Source: Brachyhypopomus gauderio (Eukaryota; Chordata; Actinopteri; Gymnotiformes; Hypopomidae). From it: DNA of 64,000 nucleotides. Positions 13,571 through 25,100 of the stretch are shown piece by piece. The notes under the pieces were generated by a model, which was given only the letters and a program-made list of their open reading frames with translations, made no database searches and was not told the DNA's origin. A program made the position numbers and the translations under genes. The stretch's first letter is position 1; every line of letters starts with the position of its first letter. Where the stretch lies: NCBI RefSeq assembly GCF_052324685.1, contig NC_135220.1, positions 124,001 through 188,000 on the forward strand, in the 5' to 3' direction.

Positions 13571-13786
13571 CTTCATCTTCGTCATAGTGTGAACTCACAT
13601 GGACAGACGACAGTGATGAGGAAGCAGTAACAGAGAATTCACTCAGATCTCTTCCTAGACTGCAGGGCCGGTCGGTGAAAAGCTGAGTACTGAGCGGATA
13701 AAGGACATTCCATGCAGAACTGAAGTCACAAAGCATGCTGGGAAGTGCCACAAACTGCTCATGCTCCGTGTCATTAGCCAATGACT
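13571..13786 (-). CDS. Possible coding exon, gene not identified
   Basis: Open on the minus strand for 72 codons between a good acceptor (CATGTCTCCAG at 13787) and a donor (GATGAAG|GTTATT at 13570). The translation (SLANDTEHEQFVALPSMLCDF and a serine-rich end HVSSHYDEDEG) is protein-like, but I recognise no family. Its phase would join a second candidate piece at 12828-12734 (KTVPDVFKCCVDGRIIVDG) after the acceptor CACCCCCTCAG, and a third at 12550-12502 (GTFSFESLMVEYETGS). These could be upstream exons of ano7, an unrecognised small gene, or chance. Confidence 0.28.
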
Positions 13787-14226
13787 GATCTGGAGACATG
13801 TGTAAAAGGAGAATATCCTGTTCATCAGCATGTTAAAGCATCAGAACCTAAAACACATGACCTTTTTTCTAGTTAAAAAAAGTTCAAGAGGCACCATATT
13901 AATGGTTGTACAAACGATGAACATACAGACATTGTAACAATCATTATAATCTTGAGTTTATTATTGGTAGTTGATTGATGGAATATGTCAGTCCATCAAA
14001 AAATGTTTCATACCCATATATACCAAAGTCAGAAAACACACAGATCATAAACACTGTTTGATTAAAAAAAAATCAGCTTGCTTCGCCTGATTTTAATGTT
14101 AATAAGCAAAGTGTCTTCATTTAAAAGTGGGCTTCAAATTAACCAAGAGTAAGACGTGATTTTCTAAATATATACTTTCCATATGAATACAAGCAACTGC
14201 TTCTTTTCTGTGAGGGCTCATCCTTA

Positions 14227-14360
14227 TTTTCCCTTTGACAATTTCTGCAGGTCTCCGTTCTGACGCTTGGTCCATCCTATGTTGTAATCCTCCAGAAATA
14301 CACTGGAAACATCCATTAAGGTAGATGATATTTGCACATTACCAGTAAGGACTGCAGTGC
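14227..14360 (-). other. Coding-like stretch ending in a stop, unassigned
   Basis: After a possible acceptor (GGCACTGCAG) the minus strand reads LTGNVQISSTLMDVSSVFL and then EDYNIGWTKRQNGDLQKL before TAA at 14227. It looks protein-like but short, and has no recognised relative. It may be the end of an unrecognised gene, or chance. Confidence 0.18.
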
Positions 14361-15060
14361 CCTAATAGGTCTTCAAAAAAAATTTTTTCCATCTACTTAT
14401 TTCAGCAGTAGCCCATTCTCATAGATTATTCAAACAGCTATGAAGAGTTGTGTAATCAAGCAAATAAACACAGGATAAATCTACACATTTAGGCTCCAGA
14501 CTGGGCCCCAAATTAGTATCTAGTGCAGTAGGCAATTCTGAACATAGTGCTATACATTTTGGTGACTTCCATGGCCGGGTTACCTGTGGATTAGACACAC
14601 AACCAATGACTTCACAATTTCTTATATTGAACAATACTGGCAGCAACAACAAAAAACAAAAAAAAAAAAGACACGGTCTAGAAATTTGAACACATACACT
14701 GCTCTGTGCAGTGCTATACCACATAGGTACATCTACATACCTTTGTGATTTATTCATCACATTTCATCCCTAAACACTGATTGAATGAGGCTTTGAGCAG
14801 CAACACGCTGCAGTGGTTGCCTGGCAAGACAAGACAACTGGCATCGCTGTTAATCCATTCAGTACAAACCTCATGTTTGTAGTGTGCAGTCCTGACCGAC
14901 GATGCTTCCTCTGACCATAACATGCTTAAGTGCCTTGGAGTCTCCTGCGTTCATAACTTCTTTTCTCCTAATCTAATGCAGGTCTTTCCGGCATAGAAAG
15001 TGCTGGTTAAATTTCTGGTAAACAAACAAGCTAGGTATTAAATAAAGACATTAAGCAGAC

Positions 15061-17189
15061 TACATTTAATTTAATTTATTTGCTATTTACAAAAAAAAAA
15101 AAAAAACCCCTTCAATGTACATTTGTTACTGTATGAACATAAAACCATTAGCACATGCAGCCTTTAGTGTATCTAAAACCAGCTGGAATACTTCAAATTT
15201 ACTTCGCCGTGACAAATTAAAAAGCAACTAAATACAAAACAGAATATACACATATACATTGAAAATACATGATTCTATACGATTTAAAATGTACCAACTG
15301 CAATCCACCATTGCCCAGCAATGTCCACACATGTAGGTTACGGTTTGAACAAATTTCAACAAACCTCAGATTCCACCATCATTTAGTCATAAACACGCTG
15401 TCAAACGTTGTGAAAAGCGCAGTCAAGAAAACCATCTTCTGAAACAACTAATTACAGAGCATCCGACCACTGGAAGAATTTCAAGTTCATACCCCAACCT
15501 TACTTGGCTAGGACCTCGGAATGGCTAAAGCATTTCATACGATACAGAGGAAATGCTTCAAAAGAATAAATAAAAGTGTAAGGCATTACCTACTTCTGTT
15601 TGTACCATTTGCAAACAGAGTAGTAAATTGTTGCATTGACAGCACGGCTAGATGAAAAATAAAAGCAAAAACAATTTGATTCGCAGCCGGTGTCGCAGGA
15701 CAGAGACAGAAACCATTATAGCCATCAGGTTCACAAAGATGACTCGAGTGCAAAATCTAACCGCACAGGCCATTCAATTTACAAACCTACCTGCCTCAAC
15801 AATGTGATTTCAATTACAGAACCGTCAAAAGACAAACCCATCTTATTCACAGCAGCGGTCAAAGCTCTGCCCCTCGCATACAAATTGTCTTTCAATTAAA
15901 TCACTGGCTGAATTTTTCTGGTTTTGTATAAAAAGGCATTAAAGTATAAAAAAAAAAGCTGCATGTTCTACCCAGATGCTAAAACACTCTCCGAACAGGA
16001 CAAGGCAAAGAAGGGACAGAGGAGACAATACTGTATGTGGAATCCTTCACATTAGCTTCTCCGTCAACACCACCACACACCCCCGTATTCCACCACCCCA
16101 AAAGACAAGGACTTAAAACAGTCACCAATATTCAACCTCCAGCTTCCACTGGACGATGTAACAAATTCGTTTTAAAACGTAGGGAACAAAAAACAAAAAC
16201 AGAACAGCTTCAGACGGTCAGACGGTCCATGCAAAAGTGGCATTCAAGCTGAGTGGTTAGAATGATCCATCCCGATCACATTCATCCCATTAGTAAAATA
16301 AGTATAGCTAAAACAAGAACAAAGGAGTTGTGCAATCTTGCATTCTGGTGCAAGCAAGCATTTATAAACCGCTTCTCCTTTTCATTATACCTTTATACAG
16401 CGCCGGATTTTGGCCGGGCTTGCTCGACTAACACGTATTCCACTTCCAACTCAGTTAAACGTCCTATAGCAGCCTTAGTTAACCTTAAACAGAATTTCAT
16501 CATGAGCCGTATCGGATCATAAGTTGCAGTATTGGGACAGTAAGTGTCAGAGTAAAGTCCCTCAACAAGTACCTCTGCATAATATGGGTTTGATGAGGTA
16601 TTTATCAGTTCAAAGACCTTTACAAGCAAAAAAGTATTACCAATACAAGCATTCAATAATTGTGTATTCAAACTGTTTACATACTGTACATGTGATGAAG
16701 GTTTTAGGTCTCGAGAAATGACTTCTCTCACCAGTAACCTTGTGCACAGTGCGGACAGCACTTTTTGATTCCATTTTCCATCTCTCTTCTCTTCCCACCC
16801 CCTCTTTAAAAGGAAAGGTTTAAATAAACCAAAACTCCTTCAAGACAAGTGTAAACAAATTCAAGGATTAGCATAACCGAACAAACATTTTGCTCCACAC
16901 TCTGTCTTTGCTCTCCGTCCTCTTTGTGCATAACTCAACGTGTGGACCCACCTACCTGCGTGCGTGCGTGCGTGTGCGCATGTGCCCAGGGGGGGGGGGG
17001 GGGGGGGGGGGGGGGATTCTTGGCCCTGCCACACACCACAGTCTGCAGTTCACACCTACATTAATAGCGGGGGTGCTGTATTGACGCCCTGGCCGGTTCT
17101 GCTGCGTCTCCGAGGGGGGGGGGGGCTCAACACCAGGGCTCCCACTGGGCCCTCCCCCGACCAGTTCTGCTGCGTCTCCGAGGGGGGGG
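15061..17189 (-). other. plekhm2: Probable plekhm2 3' UTR
   Basis: Lies between the plekhm2 stop and the first AATAAA. AT-rich, with a GT-rich run near 16960 and a 26-base G tract at about 16990-17015. No other gene is seen in it. Confidence 0.4.
15075..15080 (-). terminator. plekhm2: Candidate poly(A) signal of plekhm2
   Basis: AATAAA on the minus strand, 2.1 kb past the plekhm2 stop. I saw no other AATAAA between the stop and this point, so the 3' UTR would be about 2.1 kb (17189-15060), unless a variant signal is used. Confidence 0.4.
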
Positions 17190-17223
17190 TCAACACCAGG
17201 GCTCCCGCTGGGCCCTCCCCCGG
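17095..17223. repeat. Tandem duplication across the plekhm2 stop codon
   Basis: Two copies of about 62-66 bases (17095-17160 and 17163-17223), nearly identical except for the G-tract length. The inner copy carries the last codons and the stop (EPWC*); the outer copy repeats the same codons and stop in the 3' UTR. Confidence 0.85.
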
Positions 17224-17842
17224 TGCAGACTGTCACTCCTCTGCCAGGCGCTCCTGATGAGCTCCAGGGCGTCTCTGCACCGCTTCCGCACGGACAGGTC
17301 AGAGACACTCTTACGGGGGAGAGCCACCTGAGGGGGTGAGAGGGGGGGTCAGGTACAGGAGGGGAAAAGGAAGGGCTGCTAGCCACGCACAAAGGAAGCA
17401 GTCCCATCTCTGAAGTCCTACCTGAAAGACAGATGTCCACACAGAATCGAGCTCCTCCAGGAGACGATCCCTCTCCCCACAGGCGCTAAAGTAGAGGACC
17501 CACGGGGGGAGGAAGTGGGTCCGGTCGGTTGCGAACTCCTACAGACACAGATGCATACTTGAGCAGTAAGACAAAAAGGGTCATTAAAGGATATTAGTTA
17601 ATTAGACCATCCTGGACATGCATGAATATTTATGACTCCATTTGCTCTTACAATGACACAATATTCTTTATCCTCCTCAAGGCAGACAGCTGCGACGTCA
17701 CACACATCAGCTCCACCAAGGGAACGGAAAAAACTGGTCTGGCAATCCTGATGACATGTCAATAACTTCCTGTCTGTCAGAACAAGGCAGCATGGGATAC
17801 AAGGTGTGGGTGCTACTCCCTGTGGAATTACCTAAACGACAA

Positions 17843-17878
<36 letters not shown>

Positions 17879-19085
17879 AGAGAACAGAAATTAATGTCTT
17901 AAACCAAACAACCACACAAGCTTGTAACTGATCCAGTATTGCTTAACTCAGAATACAAAGTCCCTTTTCTTCAAAATGCAAAATGAAGAGGGGGGGGGGG
18001 GGTGTCAGACTGCTGCTTACACCCAACTTGGATGAATAAGTGCACACACAGTCTGAGGAAGTCACATGGACTGTGGTGAGATACACAGCATTACTGCCAC
18101 TTCTGCTATGTCTTGAAAATGGAGGGGCTGCTTGCACCAACATGGCTCACGTCTGGTCGTAAGCCAAACCAGTCCGAACGACCTGGCCATTACTCGCCCA
18201 AATTAGAAACTGAATCCCTCCCATCTCAAGGACAGGTGCAAATTCAGACTCTATTGTTTCCATGGTAACTGCTTTACATCACCACATTGGCACTCCTAGT
18301 GTACGATGAGTGAGCGCAATAAGAAATCTCACCAGGTCCATTACATTTCTATAACGGACCAGAGCTCAAAGGAGATTTACTCAGTAGGAGACGGTGTGAG
18401 GTAACTGACGAGCTGTCACCCAAACTGAGACCCGAGTCATATGTCTGAGATCTTTCCATGTTGTCCCTACACGTATAATGGCACTTTCACCACATGAATC
18501 ACATTTCAATAATTGCACAACTCATGTTAAGAGGTCAGTAATCTTTTATGTAAACTACATAATTAAATGAACTTATCACTGTTAAACTACACTTCATGCT
18601 TTTTTTTTTTACTTCATAGATGGTAGGCTAGTGGGAAACAGCATATTAACTATTGCTGGCATGATAAAAATGAACGATTTTGTTTATTAACTCAAGTTAG
18701 TGACGATCATTATTTCCCATTTCACACAGACGTGCAGAGCAGTGGGAGGTCCCAGGGAGCCAGCGGAGACACCACAGCTGGGGCAGGTAGGGGGCCACCG
18801 GGGCGGGTAGCGGGGCCACCAGGGCGGGTAGCGGGGCCACCAGGGCGGGTAGCGGGGCCACCAGGGCGAGTAGCGGGGCCACCAGGGCGGCGCTGCAGGG
18901 CTGGGGGAGGACTCACCCCTTTAGACACGGCCTGGCAGATGAGCTGCATCCAGTCAGCCATGTCCTGCTCGTTCTCAGCGCTCAGCTCTAGAGGAGGACG
19001 CGCCGTCAAAATCACCTGGAAGGCATGAGACTTCTCCGAGCTGTTAGCACGCCTGCAGCCTCCACAGTGCTCACCCCTGGGGGGC

Positions 19086-19172
<87 letters not shown>

Positions 19173-22100
19173 AAACTACAGTGGAGGAAATAATTATTCG
19201 ATCCCTTGCTGATTTTGCAAGTTTGCCCACAAACAAAAACAGTATCATTTTAATGGTAGGTCTATTTCAACAGTGAGAAAACGTCTAAAAGAAAACGCAG
19301 AAAATTACATTGTATGAAATATACCACTTTAAATATACAAGTTCATTAGCATTAGCACAGCAGTCAGACATTTTTTTTGTGATTGAGGTTTTCGCACGTC
19401 AGGACGAAGTTTGCAGACCGTCTCTAAATCATTAAGATTGTTAGGCTGTTGCTTGGCAACATTGGCCTTCAGCACCCGCCATAAGTTTTTAATGAGTTTA
19501 AGGTCTGGAGACTGGGCCACTTCATGATCTCGGTGTGCTTCTTTGAGCCACTCCTGTTGCTTTGGGTGTACGTTTTGGGTTATTGTTGTGCTAGAGGACC
19601 CAGCCACGACCCATTTTTAATGTCCTGGTGGAGGGAAGGAGGTCGTCACTCAGGATCTTACAGTACATGGCTCCAACCATTCCCCCATTGAAATGGTGAA
19701 GTAGTCCTGTGTCCCTAGCAGAGAAACACCCCTAAAACATGGTTCCACCTGCATGCCTGACAGTGGGGAAGATGTTCTTTGGGTCATAGTCCACATTTCT
19801 GGGCCACAGTCCGCCAGTTTGAGGTCGACTGACGGTCATTTTGTATTTCTTCCATTTTCCTACAATGACACCAACAGTTGTCTCCTTCTCACCCAGTTGT
19901 CCTACTTATGGTTTTGTAGCCCATTCCAGCCTTGTGGAGGTCTATGATCTAGTCCCCGACATCCTTAGAAAGCTCTTTGGTCTTGCCCGTGTTAGAGAGG
20001 TTGGAGTTCAACTGAGTCTGTGGACAGCTGCCTTTAATGCAGGTAATGAAGTTGATTAGGAACGTCTAACTGGTCTGTAGGACCAGAACTTTTAAAGTTT
20101 GGTAAAGGATCAACTACATATTTCTGTTCAAATAAACCATTGAAATTAGACTGTTCATGCGTGTCAGTGGGCAAACTTACAAATCAGCAAGGGATCAAAA
20201 TTATTTCCTCCACCGCATGTCCTTCACAACCAAGTGAACATGCTTGTGTCTTTCTCATGACCCGTGTTGAGGATTGAGAGACGAGAACTCACCCCATTGT
20301 AATTGACATCAGTGGAGTAACATCAGTTTTCTCAGCATACTGGTATAGGATTCCATTACTGTTCAGCACCCATGGGAAGTATATATTTATAATTTAAAAA
20401 AAATAAAAAAATAAAAAAAACTTAATATGAAAGAATAGACTACCCCGTATCTCAATGAGCAAATCTGGACACACAAGCACTCCTCCCATACCTGAGCACA
20501 AGATAACAACTCTTCCACAGTTCCTTGCCCAGGTAGGACGTCCCTGCGCGGTACAGAAGGCCACCCTCCTTGATGGCGGTGCTACTGGATAAGCCCAGGC
20601 CCGACGGGGAGCAGGGAGAGCCCACAGACACGTCGTTGGGATCCTCCCAGTGGACCAGGGAATACAGATGGATACGGACCTCAGACACCTGCACACAGCA
20701 CGGCCATCGGTGGAACGTTGAGCGTTATCTACCATTTACAACCGGAGAGGTTCAGCATGAAAGTACATTTAATAGCATAATTTTAAATATTCTTTATTCT
20801 CATGTCACTCGCAAGCTTAACTGTACTATTACTAAGATTACTGTGCTGTTAATGATGCTATGCAAGACAAACAATCTCAACTATTATAGTAAGCCGTTTT
20901 GCGGTCAGGTAGGTATTTGTGGTGCACTTACCTCACACTGTGACTCTTGGCAGACAAACTTGTTAAGAGCCAGCTTCTCCATAGTGGCATCAGTCAGGAT
21001 GGCGGGGTAGGGCGGTTCCCGACAACCATTTATCATGGCCGACTTCAGCACATTGAGAAACCAGCTACGGCATTGGACAGCAGGAGGGAAGAGAGAGAGG
21101 AGACATGAGCAGAAAGCACTGGTGTAACTGGTTTCCACTAAAACTGCAGGTGGTGCCACTCGGGCCTCTTATTTTCTGTTCTTATTTTATTTTTTCGACA
21201 CTCACACAGTGAGCGAGCAGTCTCCTGTGTCCAGCAGAAACTGTCGCCTTCTGTTGGTGCACACCAGAGTGACCGTCTGCTCGTCCAAGCCCACCTAGAG
21301 CACAAAGCCAGGACTCGTGAGTTTAGCATATCTACACGCAACCAAACAGCTCGGACAGCTACAAAAGAACCAGCAAATGCCAACATGTGTTCACTCACAG
21401 ATATGTAGTCTAGCTCGCTGTAAGACACGGCTTCCTCTACCGTGTAGGGCTTTTCAGCGGCCCCTATAAAGGACAAAGCGATATATACCAAAGTAACGCT
21501 CAAAGACGAACAGTCTTGAGTAAAGCGTTTGGTCCGTGCAACAAAGCGGGAGCGTTTCATGAAGCTATGACGGCAGACTCACCTTTGCGTAACAGGTAAG
21601 TGTAGCAGTCGGTGAGCAGCAGAAACAGAGGCTGCACGTCTCCCTCCATGTGGCCTGTGCTCATTCTCACCATCTTACACGGGGAGAGAGCAGAAACCCC
21701 ATGTTTGTTCAGAACCTGCTACCAAATGTTACAACAGCATTTCATTCGGAAGAAGCTTCCTAGAAGAATTATAATAAGTGCACCTTAAACAGTTGTTCTT
21801 CGTTCTCCCTGAAAACGTGGATCATAAGAAGTAACAGATGATTGTTATCAACCCTGCAAAAAATAAACAAAAGAAGGAGGCTAACTTGAGTAAAACTCGC
21901 ATCTGTTTACACACTTGAGTTCATCTGGGCTCGATAACCAGAACTTTAATATAGCAGCTGCAAGTGATCGGACCTAAACTCCGCAGGATGGGAAGTCTCA
22001 GTCGGACTGGCTCCTCGTCCCTCATTTTCGTCTTGACCCGAGGGCGGTCCATTCTGCAGCCCCGCCTCCTTTGCTGTTCTTGGCTCCTCCCCCGCCAGCT

Positions 22101-25100
22101 CTAGGAAGTCTTGCTCTGCCGACATCTCCTCTCCTTCTCCCTCATTTTCATGGCCACCAGGAACAGCCTGCGACTGGCCATGCCCTGCAGGGTCATCGTA
22201 GCCACCACTCTGGGCAGCAGCGTCTGGACTGTGGGGGGTAAAGTAGTAGAAGTCCGCAGGAGCTGTGGGGGCCTCCAGGAAGCTGGGACTCTGGGCCACA
22301 AGCTGCAGCTGGGAGTCCGGGTCTGGAGGCTTGCCACCCGCCTCCTCTCGAAAGGGCTGTTGCTGAAGGGGAGTTACAGCAGTGTTGACGCCGATGGCAC
22401 CGCCCCGCGTCCCCTCTTCCTCCTCCTCCTCCTCCTCTTCACGACGCTTCCAGTGCTTTCCGTCCAGAGCGCCGTTCAACCTGTCCATGACGTCTTGGAG
22501 CGGCTCGCCCACACTGTCCATGGACGTGTCCGTCATCTCGGGGAGCCGCAGAAGGGCCTCGGGCTCCTCCCCCTCGTCCTCTCTGCCCGCTCGCCCTGAG
22601 TCTCGCGCCAGACCCTCCGGCCCGTCCTGGGGGTTCCAGCTGCCTCCGGTACCGTCCTCCGCACTCCCCCTCTCGCACGCCGTCCGTTGGGAGTCCTCCT
22701 CCTCCCGAGAGGCCACGTTGTGCCCGCTGCTCACCGACTCCGACGAGGTCTTCTCCCGCCGCTTCTTACCCGGCTTCCTCCTTCTGGCCATCCTATTAGA
22801 AAGCAACAATAAAACACATATAAAACCATTTACTTTATGCTCAGTTTAAATTCGACTAGAAAAATACCGGAGGCCATAAAAACAAATTATCCTTCGAATT
22901 TGAGCAGCGTCCAAACAGTCATTTTTCATTTAACTCCGCTTTAACCGAGCGAGTAAAAACCAGCACGTGCCTGATGACCTCCAGCTCCGTGCTGGTGCTC
23001 TCCGTGTCGTCCCCGACGTTGGCGTCGCGGCGGCTGGCCACGTGCACCGGGGTGACGTCGGCCGAAGTGTTGGTGTCCGAGTCCTCGTTGAAGGGGTTGT
23101 GGCGGAACGTGGGGCTGCGTGACAGAGACGGGCCTCGGGCTGGGATCGCCGCGGTTCTGACGGCCGCCGCGTCGCTCACAACCGTCTGGGGGTCGGAGGC
23201 CGAGGAGCGAGGCCCACTGACCGGGTCCGTCAGGTCTCCTTCTGTCCAAGAAAAAGAAAAATGAAAAGAGGCTCGGGGGATGTTTGAAGGGTTCTCCAAA
23301 ACATGGGGAAATATGCTAAATAAGAGGATCAGCTTAAGCAATACGGGCTTACAGGTGCATAGACACAAACTGTGGCTGGGTCAGGACACGGATGCACAAA
23401 GACACGGATTCTCCACACACAACACGTCTTACAATAAGGACTGGCTTGAACCACACTGAAATAGCTTTCCACCACATTCCTACCACATTTACACATGCTA
23501 GTTTAATGCATAGTAAAGGATTTAATTTTATCCGTTTTAATACAGTCATTAGTTCTGTATTGCTTTCAAAACATCATCCACAAGTCATAAAAGATAACTT
23601 GTAATAAATGCTGACAAAAATATTTATTTTGCCATGGTTGGTTGGTTCAACCCAGGCCACAAACATGCAGAGATATGGCACACCTAGAGCTGCTATAACG
23701 GAAGTAAAAGCAGACACCAGATAAGAGTGAAGGTGAGTTGAAAGAGGCCTTGCAGTGCATTTTAGCGCAACAAACATGACAAGCACCCCAAATTACTTAG
23801 TTGTGCTTAATAAACAGAGGAAATTAATTCTTTCTGATCAATAATACACCTTGTGGCTTTGTGCCAGACTCCTGCATGTCTATATTGTCTCAGCAGGAAT
23901 CGTGAGTCCTGAATGAGTAGTTCTCCTCCAAGTATCACATTTACAAGCACGTTGTTTTCTATTCATCATGAAAATGCAGAGTCCATCGACCAATTTGGCT
24001 TTCCATCTAATTAGCAAGATGCTAGAAGAAGTAGCAACCACACAGACATTTGGAAATATTACATTTACTGTGTGGTTTTAGCCTTTTGCTTAGAAACGAC
24101 AGAGCCCCAAACTCCCAAAAGCAACGTCTTTTTAATCAAGACAACGACAAAAGGTGTGTCGTCAGATAAAGCCCTGTTTAAGTGGACATGCGTGGCACTG
24201 AGAGGGGCGAGGGGTTAGGGGAGGGGGAGAATCGTGGCACTGAGAGGGGTTAGGGGTTAGGGGTGAGGGGTTAGGGGAGGGGGAGAATCGTGGCTCTGAG
24301 AGGGGCGAGGGGTTAGGGGTGAGGGGTTAGGGGAGGGGGAGAATCGTGGCTCTGAGAGGGGCGAGGGGTTAGGGGTGAGGGGTTAGGGGTGAGGGGTTAG
24401 GGGAGGGGGAGAATCGTGGCACTGAGAGGGGTGAGGGGTGAGGGGTTAGGGGTGAGGGGTTAGGGGAGGGGGAGAATCGTGGCTCTGAGAGGGGCGAGGG
24501 GTTAGGGGTGAGGGGTTAGGGGTGAGGGGTTAGGGGAGGGGGAGAATCGTGGCACTGAGAGGGGTGAGGGGTGAGGGGTTAGGGGTGAGGGGTTAGGGGA
24601 GGGGGAGAATCGTGGCTCTGAGAGGGGCGAGGGGTTAGGGGTGAGGGGTTAGGGGTGAGGGGTTAGGGGAGGGGGAGAATCGTGGCACTGAGAGGGGTGA
24701 GGGGTTAGGGGAGGGGGAGAATCGTGGCACTGAGAGGGGAGAGGGGTTAGGGGAGGGGGAGAATCGTGGCACTGAGAGGGGAGAGGGGTTAGGGGAGGGG
24801 GAGAATCGTGGCTCTGAGAGGGGTGAGGGGTTAGGGGTGAGGGGTTAGGGGAGGGAGAGAATCGTGGCACTGAGAGGGGTGAGGGGTTAGGGGAGGGGGA
24901 GAATCACGGCCCATTTCCCACCTTCCCAATCTGTACTCGGCATTGACTGCAACACAGGGAAGATGTCACCAAAATCATAATCTAAAAAAGGAGGGATAAG
25001 ACTCAACATTAGGCAGGAATGAATGACCAGATGGATAGGAAACAAAAATAAACAAACACAGTGATGAATACTGAATACAAAATAAGGCATATGAACTACA

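Larger units (their letters stand above)
12405..15060. other. Gap between ano7 and the plekhm2 3' UTR
   Basis: No recognised gene. It holds the coding-like minus-strand stretches listed separately, a short CA run (12470-12495) and an interspersed-repeat core near 13290-13345. The ano7 promoter should lie here, but I cannot place it. Confidence 0.5.

Noticed and set aside
18722-19174. Long open frame with repeated ATRPGGP units
   Set aside because: A real plekhm2 exon flanked by a 21-base minisatellite and a GT repeat; only 18917-19076 is coding.
22111-22599. 162-codon plus-strand frame over the plekhm2 central exon
   Set aside because: GC-rich antisense shadow with no family match or splice sites.
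21946-22809. Separate lysine/acid-rich gene starting [10 protein letters not shown]
   Set aside because: It is the large central exon of plekhm2; the apparent ATG is internal, and both flanks splice in frame.
24188-24905. Interstitial telomere array
   Set aside because: TTAGGG occurs, but inside a longer GAGGGG-type unit with unrelated spacers; it is a minisatellite.
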